Of a stretch of 64,000 nt of DNA, positions 47,388 through 56,695 are shown in pieces (the first letter of the stretch is position 1; the number at the start of each line of letters is the position of its first letter). The position numbers and the translations under genes are program-made. The notes under the pieces are model-generated. The model saw nothing but the letters and a program-made list of their open reading frames with translations, made no database searches and was not told the DNA's origin. The DNA comes from Croceibacterium aestuarii (GTDB lineage Bacteria > Pseudomonadota > Alphaproteobacteria > Sphingomonadales > Sphingomonadaceae): assembly GCF_030657335.1 (NCBI RefSeq), contig NZ_CP131039.1, positions 3,283,659 through 3,347,658 of the forward strand, given 5' to 3'.

Positions 47388-50090
47388 ATGGTCGAGATTT
47401 TCACGGTCGGCGGCGGCGAGTACATCGTCAATGTCCTCAACGCCGTTGCCGCCTGGACCGGTGCGGGCGGCTACAAGAGCCTCATTCAGGTCGCGCTGGT
47501 GATGGGCATGGTGCTCGCGGTCATCGTGGTCGCGTTCAACCAGGACTGGCGGGCCTGGCTCAACTGGTTCCTCGGTGCGACGCTCATCTACATGTGCCTG
47601 ATGGTGCCGCGCATGGACGTCCATGTGACCGACCGGGTCAATCCCAGCCTTGCACCAGCAACGGTGGCCAGTGTCCCGCTCGGGCTCGCCCTGATGGCAA
47701 GCTTCACCAGTCAGGCGGGGGACTATCTGACCCGCTCTGCCGAGCTCGTATTCGGCCTGCCGGACGACCTCAACTACTCGAAGAACGGCATGATCTATGG
47801 CGCGCGGCTGCTTGAATCGACGCGCAGCTTGCGCATTTCCGATCCGGAATTTGCCGCGAACTTCGACGAGCATGTCCGGCAATGCGTGTTCTACGATCTG
47901 CTGCTCGGCCGCTACTCGATGAAGGAGTTGTCGGAGAGCGATGACATCTGGACGACGATCGCACCGGGGAGCGCGGCGCGCGCGCAGAAATTCCTGACCC
48001 GGCAGGCCGACGACAGCGTGACGGCCTCGATCATAACCTGCCGCGAAGCCTACACCGCGCTGTCGGGGCAATGGGCGAGCCTTATCGACGAGATGACGCT
48101 TGTCGCGGGGCGTCAGCTGTATCCGCGCCAGACCGAAGCGCTCGCCAAGGCCAAGCTCATGGCCGATCTGCCGATTGCCTACCAGTATCTCACCGGCATC
48201 TCGCGTAGCGCGAGCGACATCTTCCGCCAGGTGCTGACGATCAATGCCATGAACCAGGCCATGCACGGCTTTGCAGGGGCGAGCGGAACGGGCGGTATCG
48301 ACGTCTTCGCGCAGACCCGGGCCGATATTCAGACCGAGCGGACCTATTCCTCGATAGCGCACAACGCAATGAAATGGGTCCCGATCCTCAATGTCGTGCT
48401 GACAGTGGTGTTCTACGCGCTGTTCCCTGTCCTGTTTCCGCTATTCCTGATGCCGCGGACCGGACCCATTGCATTGAGAGGTTACGTCACCGGCTTCTTC
48501 TACCTTGCGGCGTGGGGACCGCTCTTCGTCATCCTGCACATGATCCTGATGTTCAAGGGTGCGGGCGATGTCGCCGCCGCTGGCGGCGGCACGGGCCTCA
48601 GCTTGGCGACCTTTGCCGGCATGAGCGACGTCAACAGCGATATCGGCATTTTGGCGGGCTATCTTGTCGCCTCGATCCCGTTCCTTGCCGGTGGGGTGGC
48701 GCGCGGTGCGCTGGCGATCTCGGGCCAGGCAACGAGCTATCTCAACCCGAGCCAGAACGCGGCCGAGGAAGCCTCGCGCGAAGCGAGCACCGGCAATGTC
48801 TCGCTTGGCAATTCGAATATCGACAATTCGACGGTGTTTTCCCGCCAGTTTGCGCAGGGTAATCTTGCCCCCAACATCGCCTATGGCCCGGCACAAACGC
48901 GTGGTTTCAGCGACAACGGCACGCAGACGACCAGCTTCCCTGATGGCGAGTTCGCTGCTGTCCCGAATTCAAGCTATCCATTCACCCCGACGCTGGGGCA
49001 GGATTTCACCGGGCGCCTCGGAACGATGGCGAGCCAGAGCCAGACGCAGAGCGAGACCTATGCCAATCTCGCCCAGCAATCGACGAGCTCTGCGCTCACC
49101 CGGTTCAGCGAGATCCGCAACGCCTACAGCCAGGGTCAAAGCTCCGATACGGTCAGCGGCGTCGGCACGAACGACAGCATCGGCACGGCATTCAGCGAAG
49201 TCGACAACGCCTCGAGGACGCTACAGCAGCAGTTCGGCCTCTCCCGGCGCGCCTCCGACGACATCACCGTGTCTTGGTTCCTAAACGGAGAAGCCTCCGC
49301 GGGGGTTGGAGGCAATTTGGGTCCAGCAACATTGGGGGCCAAGGCGACTGGCGGACGCAATCAGTCGTGGACCGACAGTGATATCGGGATCGCTTCAGAA
49401 GACCGCGGCAGGATCATGGGCACGCTGCGGCAGCTTTCCGACAGCCGCAACTGGTCGAACACGCGCGAAGGCTTCTTGCGCGAGACGAGCTCGAGCTCGG
49501 TATCGCAGGTGTCGACCAGCTCGTCGGGTCTCAGCCGGTCTCTGACCGAAGCCGAAAGCTACACGCGAGAGGCGCGCCGCGCCGAAGAGATGGCCAGCCG
49601 CCTTGAGAACCAGGCCAGCTGGTACGAGGGCAACAGCGCCGCAGGCACGCTGAACCTGAGCCAGGCGTATCGCGAGTGGGGCATGGCCGAGATGGAAGCC
49701 AATCGCGACTATTACGGGCCGGTGCGCTTCGATGACATCGAGTTCCAGATGAGTGCGCGCGGCCAGCAGCTGCAATCGCGGTTTGTCGAAAGCTATGCCG
49801 ATCGGCTGCAGGACGACATCCAAGCCGATCTTTCATTGCCGGACTTCGCTCCCGTCAGCCGCCCCGGGATCGGAAGTGCCGGGCAGGTGCGGGCACGGGG
49901 AGACCTAGGATCTGCGGGTGGTCCCTCAATGCCCGATGCTCCGGATCGTTCTGGCATCGCGGATGAGGTCGAGCGGGTTCGCCGGCAGGGTCGTGGAAGG
50001 ATCGGAACCGTGGGTGGTTACCTGGACCGTCAGACGCAAGGTGCCACGGGAGCAAGTGAGGAAGCGGCAGATGATGTGAAGGAGTGGTAA
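47388..50090 (+). CDS. traG: Conjugation protein TraG
   Basis: A 900-residue inner-membrane protein (F TraG about 938). The N-terminal half has several membrane helices (about residues 30-65, 330-375 and 410-450). The C-terminal half is a long, Ser/Gln-rich periplasmic region with coiled-coil-like parts. The N-terminal part acts in pilus assembly and the C-terminal part in mating-pair stabilisation and exclusion. It is the last gene of the transfer operon. Confidence 0.93.
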   Translation: MVEIFTVGGGEYIVNVLNAVAAWTGAGGYKSLIQVALVMGMVLAVIVVAFNQDWRAWLNWFLGATLIYMCLMVPRMDVHVTDRVNPSLAPATVASVPLGLALMASFTSQAGDYLTRSAELVFGLPDDLNYSKNGMIYGARLLESTRSLRISDPEFAANFDEHVRQCVFYDLLLGRYSMKELSESDDIWTTIAPGSAARAQKFLTRQADDSVTASIITCREAYTALSGQWASLIDEMTLVAGRQLYPRQTEALAKAKLMADLPIAYQYLTGISRSASDIFRQVLTINAMNQAMHGFAGASGTGGIDVFAQTRADIQTERTYSSIAHNAMKWVPILNVVLTVVFYALFPVLFPLFLMPRTGPIALRGYVTGFFYLAAWGPLFVILHMILMFKGAGDVAAAGGGTGLSLATFAGMSDVNSDIGILAGYLVASIPFLAGGVARGALAISGQATSYLNPSQNAAEEASREASTGNVSLGNSNIDNSTVFSRQFAQGNLAPNIAYGPAQTRGFSDNGTQTTSFPDGEFAAVPNSSYPFTPTLGQDFTGRLGTMASQSQTQSETYANLAQQSTSSALTRFSEIRNAYSQGQSSDTVSGVGTNDSIGTAFSEVDNASRTLQQQFGLSRRASDDITVSWFLNGEASAGVGGNLGPATLGAKATGGRNQSWTDSDIGIASEDRGRIMGTLRQLSDSRNWSNTREGFLRETSSSSVSQVSTSSSGLSRSLTEAESYTREARRAEEMASRLENQASWYEGNSAAGTLNLSQAYREWGMAEMEANRDYYGPVRFDDIEFQMSARGQQLQSRFVESYADRLQDDIQADLSLPDFAPVSRPGIGSAGQVRARGDLGSAGGPSMPDAPDRSGIADEVERVRRQGRGRIGTVGGYLDRQTQGATGASEEAADDVKEW

Positions 50091-50094
50091 GGGG

Positions 50095-50304
50095 TCAGAG
50101 GACCAGATCGTAGATGATGACGAAGATCACGAATGCTACGAGCAACGTTAGCACCGTGATGATTTTCGCCCGCCCCCAAGGGTCGGCCCAAGCCTTCCTC
50201 CATGAGTAGGACGTGAGGCGGTTTTCGGAGATGGCACGGTCGATCTCTCGCAGGCCTTCCCAGTCTGTTTTGTCGTTGGGACCCTTGTCGTCATCCATTT
50301 CCAT
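50095..50304 (-). CDS. Small membrane protein of unknown function
   Basis: A roughly 69-residue protein with a charged N-terminal part (MDDDKGPNDKTDWEGLREID) and one C-terminal membrane helix (IITVLTLLVAFVIFVIIYDL). A GGAG ribosome-binding site points to ATG 50298 or 50304 as start. It is convergent with traG and divergent from hipB. No family recognised. Confidence 0.5.
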   Translation of the reverse strand: MEMDDDKGPNDKTDWEGLREIDRAISENRLTSYSWRKAWADPWGRAKIITVLTLLVAFVIFVIIYDLVL

Positions 50305-50364
50305 CACTCCGGCCTGCACAAAGCAGCAAATTTGATACATTAGCGCCAATAAGCCAATTTACGT

Positions 50365-50382
50365 CTCGATATTGACACATTA
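50365..50382. repeat. Direct repeat, first copy, in the hipBA promoter
   Basis: CTCGATATTGACACATTA; 16 of 18 bases match the copy at 50441-50458. It overlaps the -35 element of the proposed hipBA promoter, so it is a candidate HipB operator. Confidence 0.6.
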
Positions 50383-50400
50383 AGCCCTGTCATGTAAAGA
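50372..50400 (+). promoter_or_regulatory. Candidate hipBA promoter
   Basis: A -35 element TTGACA (50372-50377), a 17-base spacer and a -10 element TAAAGA (50395-50400). It points at hipB and its -35 lies within the first direct repeat. Confidence 0.55.
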
Positions 50401-50440
50401 CGCAAAATTGCTACACAAAGCTCCCTATTGGATGTAATGC

Positions 50441-50458
50441 CTCGATAATGCCACATTA
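50441..50458. repeat. Direct repeat, second copy, at the hipB start
   Basis: CTCGATAATGCCACATTA. It overlaps the ATG at 50448, so either this ATG is the true start with a repressor site on it, or translation begins at a later codon. Confidence 0.55.
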
Positions 50459-50807
50459 TGATTCACTGGGCCTGCGTCCTCTCTCGGTGCTGCTGTCCGA
50501 CCTCGGGAAGCAGATCGAAGCGTATCGCATATCACGCAATCTCAAGCAGGCCGAGCTTGCGGAAATGGCAGGCATCTCGCGTTCAACGCTCGTCCGCCTG
50601 GAAGCCGGCAACGGCGGGACCATCGATAGCCTTGCCAGGATCATGCGTGCGCTCGAAATCGAAGACCGCCTGCTGGATGTCATGCCGGACGCCAAACTGA
50701 GCCCGCTCGATCCCCGGTCCGACACCGGCAAGGTGCGGCAAAGGGTACGCAAGTCTTCCGAAGGTGAAGCTGGCGAGGAATGGAGCTGGGGTGACGAGGC
50801 GCCATGA
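50448..50807 (+). CDS. hipB: HipB-type antitoxin / XRE-family repressor
   Basis: A 119-residue protein with an XRE helix-turn-helix (about residues 25-60: RNLKQAELAEMAGISRSTLV) and a charged, probably flexible C-terminus that ends EEWSWGDEAP. It is directly upstream of hipA (4-base overlap), as in hipBA modules, where it neutralises the kinase and represses the operon. The start at 50448 overlaps a candidate operator; a GTG near 50487 is an alternative. Confidence 0.85.
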   Translation: MPHYDSLGLRPLSVLLSDLGKQIEAYRISRNLKQAELAEMAGISRSTLVRLEAGNGGTIDSLARIMRALEIEDRLLDVMPDAKLSPLDPRSDTGKVRQRVRKSSEGEAGEEWSWGDEAP

Positions 50808-52099
50808 CCCGTGCCGTCGTCAATCTCTGGGGTCGCCAGATCGGCGCCGTCCTGTGGGACGAGGATCGCGATGTCGGGGTCTTCGAATACACTCCGGAAT
50901 TCAGCCGCAGCGGCATTGAAGTCGCCCCGCTCACCATGCCCCTGCGAAGTGGCGTCTACGATTTTCCTGCGCTCAACCACGAAACCTTCAAAGGGCTACC
51001 GGGCATGCTGGCCGACAGCCTGCCCGACAAGTTTGGTAACGCCCTGATCAACCGCTGGCTTGCCGAGCAGGGCCGCACAGCCGACAGCTTCGATCCGGTC
51101 GAGCGCCTTTGTTACACCGGCCGCAGAGGCATGGGCGCGCTCGAATTCGAACCTGCCACCGGCGAGCGCCGTGAACAGGGCCGGCCGGTCGATATCGCCC
51201 CGCTTGTCGAGCTCGCCAACCGGGTCATCGCCGCGCGTGAAGAACTGGCAGGCGTCCTCAAGGGAGAGGATGACCACCGGGCACTCCAGGAGATCCTGCG
51301 CGTCGGCACCTCTGCCGGCGGCGCCCGGGCCAAGGCCGTCCTCGCCTGGAATGAGGAGACCGGCGAATTCCATTCAGGACAGCTGACTGCAGGGCCCGGC
51401 TATACGCAATGGCTGGTCAAGTTCGACGGCGTGTCGGGCAATGCTGACAAGGAACTCGCTGACCCGATGGGCTTCGGTCGCCTTGAATACGCGTGCTACC
51501 TGCTAGCCCAAGAGGCTGGCATCCGCATGGCTCGCTCTCGCCTTCACGAAGAAGGCGAGAGGGCGCATTTCATGACCCAGCGTTTCGACCGCACGCTAGA
51601 CGGAAAGAAGCTCCACATGCAGTCGCTTTGTGCGATGCGCCATTTCGATTTCAATCTGGCCCGTGCCTACAGCTACGAGCAGGCGATCGAGACCATCCGC
51701 ATGCTCGGCCTCGGACGCGAAGCGATCAGGGAGCAGGTGCGCCGCGCGCTGCTCAATGTCTTCATCCGCAACCAGGACGATCACACGAAGAACATCGCCT
51801 TCCTTATGGACAGCTCGGGTCGTTGGAGCCTCTCGCCAGCTTTCGATGTCGTGTATGCCTACAATCCAAAAGGAGACTGGACCAACGAGCACCAGATGTC
51901 GCTGGCAGGCAAAACTGACAATTTCGAACTTGCTGACTTGGTCTCTTTCGGAAAGTTTGCTGACCTAAAGACACATGAAACCAATGCGATCATCGGAGAC
52001 ATCCGTTCTGCGTTATCCAAGTGGCAAAATCTCTCGTTGGAAGCCGGCGTGCCGCCCGAGATGTCCATCAAGGCAAAGAACGGCTTCAGAAATCTGTAA
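50804..52099 (+). CDS. hipA: HipA-type serine/threonine kinase toxin
   Basis: A 431-residue toxin of the usual HipA length (about 440). It has an N-terminal HipA_N domain and a kinase core: the ATP-loop-like VGTSAGGARAKAVLAW (about residue 167), the catalytic NQDDHTKN (about 323-330) and the metal-binding SPAFDVVYAYNPKGD (about 346). HipA kinases phosphorylate glutamyl-tRNA synthetase or other targets to give persistence. All key residues are present. The module may stabilise the mobile element. Confidence 0.92.
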   Translation: MTRAVVNLWGRQIGAVLWDEDRDVGVFEYTPEFSRSGIEVAPLTMPLRSGVYDFPALNHETFKGLPGMLADSLPDKFGNALINRWLAEQGRTADSFDPVERLCYTGRRGMGALEFEPATGERREQGRPVDIAPLVELANRVIAAREELAGVLKGEDDHRALQEILRVGTSAGGARAKAVLAWNEETGEFHSGQLTAGPGYTQWLVKFDGVSGNADKELADPMGFGRLEYACYLLAQEAGIRMARSRLHEEGERAHFMTQRFDRTLDGKKLHMQSLCAMRHFDFNLARAYSYEQAIETIRMLGLGREAIREQVRRALLNVFIRNQDDHTKNIAFLMDSSGRWSLSPAFDVVYAYNPKGDWTNEHQMSLAGKTDNFELADLVSFGKFADLKTHETNAIIGDIRSALSKWQNLSLEAGVPPEMSIKAKNGFRNL

Positions 52100-52118
52100 G
52101 GAACCTTGTCGCTGCTGA

Positions 52119-53291
52119 GTGCAACCGACCGTGCGAACACCGATAGATTTGGAGAGGGATTTGCTAGCTGCGACCAATTTCGATGCGGCCTTCGTGCGCT
52201 TCCAAGAGCTGGTGACGGCAAAGTCCGGAAAGCCATTCTCGAGTTTTAAGGACGGCCTGGCGGCCGTCTGGGAAAGCTACAAGCCTCGTTTGCGAGAGCA
52301 TGCCTTATCCAAATTGTCGGCTGATTCCTGGAACTCCGCAGACATAAGCACGGGGAGCATTCTCGACCGAACAATCGAAGCGATCGAGATACAGGATGCA
52401 GGCAAGAACCTAACGAACAACCTGGTCTTTTGGCAAAATCGGTACGGACATGCGAACCGCGATCATCGCGCCATGCTCGAGGCCCAATCGAACCCCTCCC
52501 TTCGAAATTCCCTAGAACAAGCTTTGTTCGACCATTTCCGTACGGATCGGCCTGAAGCTGAGTCGTTCGAACAAGTCGCCGAGCTCACTGGTCGAAAATA
52601 CCCATTGATCGCTTACCTGTTTTTCCTGCGGGATTCGGCAAGATACATGCCGATTCAGCCTACAGGTTTTGATCGAGCATTTCAGGCTCTCGGGATCGAT
52701 TTTTCGACTTTGAGACATTGCGACTGGAGCAACTACGAAACCTATAACGCCATTCTGCAGGGTCTACGTCCGCGCATCGCCAAAGCATCCAACCTTTCGA
52801 ACGTCCGCTTGGTCGATGCCCATTCCTTCTGCTGGATCTACTCGACCCTTTTGAAGCAGGAACTCGAAGGGTCGCTTCTGCCAAAACCGGGCGCTTCGGG
52901 TACCGGTCACGTCATTGGTGGCAGACAGAAATCGATTATCGCCATGAGGTACTCGGTTGAGGACACCGCAAAGAACTCAAACGGTCAGAGAGTCGAGCGC
53001 GTGGTCAAGAACAAGGACCTGCGCATGACTTCATCCCAGCTGGAAGAGCACATTGTCGCCTTGTTGGACCTTCAGGACAACAAGTGTGCTTTAACCGGAA
53101 TCTCCTTGCAGTTTCACGGTGACGGGGCAGATCCGAACCTATTGCCATCCGTTGATCGTATCGACAGCAACGGTCACTACGAAACCGGAAACCTCCAGAT
53201 TGTTTGCCGTTTTATAAACTTCTGGAAGACCAACTCCGACAACGATGAATTCAAAAGGCTGTTGATGCTCGTGCGCGGTGAAGAGCATTGA
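52119..53291 (+). CDS. HNH-type nuclease domain protein, function unknown
   Basis: A 390-residue protein. Residues 1-300 match no family that I recognise. The C-terminal 75 residues have an HNH-like pattern: CALTGISLQF, then LPSVDRIDSNGHYETGNLQI and VCRFINFWKTNSDN. The first conserved His of HNH is replaced by Asp (DRID), as seen in several restriction-type HNH enzymes. It starts at GTG 52119, 19 bases after hipA. Lower GC than the tra operon suggests separate acquisition. It may be a restriction or anti-phage nuclease, but this is inference. Confidence 0.6.
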   Translation: MQPTVRTPIDLERDLLAATNFDAAFVRFQELVTAKSGKPFSSFKDGLAAVWESYKPRLREHALSKLSADSWNSADISTGSILDRTIEAIEIQDAGKNLTNNLVFWQNRYGHANRDHRAMLEAQSNPSLRNSLEQALFDHFRTDRPEAESFEQVAELTGRKYPLIAYLFFLRDSARYMPIQPTGFDRAFQALGIDFSTLRHCDWSNYETYNAILQGLRPRIAKASNLSNVRLVDAHSFCWIYSTLLKQELEGSLLPKPGASGTGHVIGGRQKSIIAMRYSVEDTAKNSNGQRVERVVKNKDLRMTSSQLEEHIVALLDLQDNKCALTGISLQFHGDGADPNLLPSVDRIDSNGHYETGNLQIVCRFINFWKTNSDNDEFKRLLMLVRGEEH

Positions 53292-53296
53292 TCTAG

Positions 53297-56200
53297 CTAT
53301 TCAGCAAACTCGCGATACCGGCAAAACGCATTGGCAAGTTGCATTTGTCTCGGCGTGCGGCACTCGGCTTCGAAGACTTGAGGAGAGCCAACCAGGATCG
53401 TCACGCATTTCGCGCGGGATGTCGCTACATTCAGGCGATTGAGGCTGTAGAGAAACTCCATCCCTCGCGGAGCGTCCGCATGCGACGAACTGGCGAGCGA
53501 GTAGATCGAAATCGGCGCTTCCTGCCCCTGAAACTTGTCGACTGTCCCAACCCGTGCTTGCGGCAAGCGCTGCTGAATTTCGAAGACCTGCGCATTGTAC
53601 GGCGCGATTATCAGGATGTCGTCGCTTCCGACGGGGTGCTCTTCTCCATTCCGGTCAACCCAGGTCGCTCCTTGCTGGAGGATATCGTCTACCAGGGCTG
53701 CGATAACGTCGGCCTCCTCAGGAGAGCAGTTCTGATTGCCTTTGTGCTCGACGGGCAGGAAGCGGAGCCCCGTGCCCCCGGCAATACCGCTAGCATTGAC
53801 GCGTTGCCCCGCCGTCTCCTCCTTCGAGTCAAGCTTACCCTCATAGAAGAGCTCTGACGTGAAGTCCGAAATATCGGGATGCAGCCTCCAGGTAATGTCG
53901 AGGAACAGTCCCTCGTCAGACGCTATCGTCTGTTTCCCCGACAAGAGATGGTCGAGAGCCGAGCATCCAGTTCCGTCCGGATGGCTACCCTGCATTGGTT
54001 GGTCGAGTTGCTGAGGATCACCAAGCAAGACCAGCGTTTGGGCTGCCTGCGAAACCGCGAGCACATTTGCGAGCGACATTTGCGCGGCCTCATCGACGAA
54101 CAGAACGTCAAGACATTCGAACGCGTCCTCGGTCGACCACAGCCACGCGGTCCCACCTGCTATCTGGCAATCGCTATCCAAAGCGGCGAAGACCTCCCCA
54201 TTGCTCTTTTTGGCAAAGCGAAGCCGGTCAGTGGCCTCTTCCTTTGAACCGCCCTTCGGCTTTTGAATGCCCACAAGTGGCGTGGCGGTCTCTTCGGCAA
54301 CCTCGATAACCTTGTCGAGCAGGTTGCGGATCACGTCGTGGCCGTTGGCCACGATGCCTACCTTTTTGCCTTGCTTCACCAACTCGCAGATCATGTGCCC
54401 GCCAGTATGCGTCTTACCGGTTCCAGGTGGTCCCTGGATCGGCAGCACTCCTGACGCAACTAGCGGTGCAATTCGCACACCGGCAGCCAGCGGCGTTTCG
54501 CCGTCCATCCGGATAGGCCCATCATCTGCGACTTGCGGGCCTACGCGCATGAGCATGTCTCGAGCGGGCCGGTAGGCATCGCCGTCGAACATGCCGTGCT
54601 CACAGACATAGCGTGCCAGCCGGACCAGGGATTCCTGCATGGGCTTCGATGAAACATGCTCGTGGACGAAGATCGCTTCAGGATGTTCGCTCGCCATTGC
54701 CGAGGTCTTCTTGATATCGACCGTCCGCTGGTTGCGGGAAATGTCCTCGACAGAACCGACCGATTGGCCGCCATTGGCCCTGATGCCCTTGCCCGGGCGT
54801 ATGTCGGCCTCCTGAGCAGGAAAACTGTAGCGGTCGATCGGACATTTGGCTGTTCCACCGACCGTCTTCATGTACTGCAGACCCGCCAGGCCAGCGCGCT
54901 CTTCAAGCAAGTCTTCCGCTGCAAGGTCGCACAGGCGAAAGTATTCCCACCAGCCTGCCTTCTCCTCGCGGCGATGCCACTCGAGCAGGTTGGCCAACAG
55001 CCAGCGACCATGCTCCTCGGCCGTCCGATCGGCGGGATCTACAGGAACACCCCCGGAAAGCTGCTCAATCAACGGTGTGATCAGTTCGAGCCATTCGGAT
55101 ATGTTTTCGCTGGGCGCGCCATCGGCAATCTCAGGGCGCGCGATGTCGCCCCCCTGTTCGACCAAGGCCTGCCGCTGCAGTTCAAGCCAATCGCGCAGGT
55201 ACTGTGTCGATACGCAATCGTCGCGGTTGTAGGCTTCGACCGTGGCGCGGTCTTCCGCCTCGATGCCAGTCGGATCATTCGCTTCGAGACACAGCTGGAG
55301 CCGCGTCAGAGCCTGGTTCGCATCGGGCAGTTTGGCATCACGTTCGTAGCCGAAGAGCGGCTCGAGCTTCTTGATCGAATAGCTTTCGACGCCAGCGCGA
55401 ATTGCGTGTCGCACGACGCTGAGAAGATCGACGAGAACCTTGCCGCGCAGCAGCCGGTCGAGTTCGTCTTCGCGTGTGGCATAGCGGCCCATGAGCCGCT
55501 TGAGCGCTCCTGGCTCGTATCCGCCGTAATGATAGACATGGAGGTTGGGATAAGTCTCAAGCCGCGCGATCACGAAATCGATGAATGTCTCGAACGCCGC
55601 CTTTTCTGCCTCACGATCGAGCGCCCAGAGACCCTGGTAACGTGCCTCACCGCCTTCAGTGTAATGGAAGCCATGAAGATATTCGAGACCGTGCTCTCCA
55701 ACAAAGGGATCACCCTCGAAATCAAGGAAGACATCTCCTTCATCGGGCTCGGGCAGGCAGGCCAAACCGAATCCGGGCACTGGCGCAAGAAGCTCGAACT
55801 TGAGTTCGCCTGCCAAGCGACTTTCGAGCTGGACACGTGCCTGCTCGCGGACGCGCGTGAAGCTCTCGATAGATCCTCGCTCGGGCTTCCAGGATAAGGG
55901 CATGGCGAGTTCGGCAAGCTGCGCACCTGTCGTGACCCCTTGCTCCTTGAGTTCGGCAATCTGCAGACTCGAAATGCCTGCCACGAGACAAAGATGGTCG
56001 TCGTCGCGCCGTTGCTTGTCGCAACGGGTGCTCCAGACGCAGATATCGCAATGCGTAGCCGGCTCCGGATATGTCTCTTGCGAATTTCCGGAAGCAAAAT
56101 TGGCTGCCATGCCTGCCTTCACCTGCCGGTAGTATGCCCCAAAATCGGCGATGCGATAGCGCTCGGGCACAAAATCGGTCCAAGGCGGAACGACGTGCAC

Positions 56201-56695
56201 AAACTCCGGCATCTGGCCCTGAATCTTGCCGATGAGCTCGGAATAGAGGCAAAGCTGGAGGACGGTCCCGCCCTTGGTTTCGCGGGCCAGCTTGGTGTCG
56301 ACCGCTTCATAGGACCGACCGCCGAAATCGCTCGGCGTATCGACCTTGCGGAGGATGTCGGCTCGACCGACCCAGTCGCCCGAACGAAGAGCGCCCTGCA
56401 CGATAACGTCAACGCCTGCGCGCATGGCCTCGTGCGTCGCAGCAACAGCTTCGTCTGTAATTTCAACGCCGTCGATGCGCACAACTTGCAGTCCGAGGGA
56501 GGTCAGGTGCTCGACATAATCCTGCTCGTGCTTGGCGCCGCGTTCCCAAAGAGCTTCGAGCAGAGGATCGTAGTACTTGGGCTTCGACAGGTCACCCTTG
56601 GCAACAGCGTGCTCAAGACGACTCAAGTGCCGGCAATTGAGGTAGCGGACCAAATCGGTCGCGCTGAAACGAAGCTGATCTCCGATGAGTTTCAA
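53297..56695 (-). CDS. TM0106-family RecB-like nuclease fused to SF1 helicase
   Basis: A 1132-residue protein with three parts. Residues about 1-220 form a RecB/Cas4-like nuclease: GRADILRK, YEAVDTKLARETKG and a nearby Gln supply the metal motifs, and Cys21 plus CDICVWSTRC suggest an iron-sulphur cluster. Residues about 320-520 are an RNase-H-like exonuclease domain (DVFLDFEGDPF). From about 750 there is a superfamily 1 helicase: GPPGTGKTHTG, FVDEAAQMS, LGDPQQLDQP, VDKFQGQE, NVATSRAK. The start overlaps the end of the SF2 helicase gene by 4 bases, so it is the last gene of the four-gene operon. Confidence 0.9.
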   Translation of the reverse strand: MKLIGDQLRFSATDLVRYLNCRHLSRLEHAVAKGDLSKPKYYDPLLEALWERGAKHEQDYVEHLTSLGLQVVRIDGVEITDEAVAATHEAMRAGVDVIVQGALRSGDWVGRADILRKVDTPSDFGGRSYEAVDTKLARETKGGTVLQLCLYSELIGKIQGQMPEFVHVVPPWTDFVPERYRIADFGAYYRQVKAGMAANFASGNSQETYPEPATHCDICVWSTRCDKQRRDDDHLCLVAGISSLQIAELKEQGVTTGAQLAELAMPLSWKPERGSIESFTRVREQARVQLESRLAGELKFELLAPVPGFGLACLPEPDEGDVFLDFEGDPFVGEHGLEYLHGFHYTEGGEARYQGLWALDREAEKAAFETFIDFVIARLETYPNLHVYHYGGYEPGALKRLMGRYATREDELDRLLRGKVLVDLLSVVRHAIRAGVESYSIKKLEPLFGYERDAKLPDANQALTRLQLCLEANDPTGIEAEDRATVEAYNRDDCVSTQYLRDWLELQRQALVEQGGDIARPEIADGAPSENISEWLELITPLIEQLSGGVPVDPADRTAEEHGRWLLANLLEWHRREEKAGWWEYFRLCDLAAEDLLEERAGLAGLQYMKTVGGTAKCPIDRYSFPAQEADIRPGKGIRANGGQSVGSVEDISRNQRTVDIKKTSAMASEHPEAIFVHEHVSSKPMQESLVRLARYVCEHGMFDGDAYRPARDMLMRVGPQVADDGPIRMDGETPLAAGVRIAPLVASGVLPIQGPPGTGKTHTGGHMICELVKQGKKVGIVANGHDVIRNLLDKVIEVAEETATPLVGIQKPKGGSKEEATDRLRFAKKSNGEVFAALDSDCQIAGGTAWLWSTEDAFECLDVLFVDEAAQMSLANVLAVSQAAQTLVLLGDPQQLDQPMQGSHPDGTGCSALDHLLSGKQTIASDEGLFLDITWRLHPDISDFTSELFYEGKLDSKEETAGQRVNASGIAGGTGLRFLPVEHKGNQNCSPEEADVIAALVDDILQQGATWVDRNGEEHPVGSDDILIIAPYNAQVFEIQQRLPQARVGTVDKFQGQEAPISIYSLASSSHADAPRGMEFLYSLNRLNVATSRAKCVTILVGSPQVFEAECRTPRQMQLANAFCRYREFAE

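Noticed and set aside
54656..55897. Plus-strand open frame of 413 codons
   Set aside because: Antisense to the nuclease/helicase gene, no recognisable motif.
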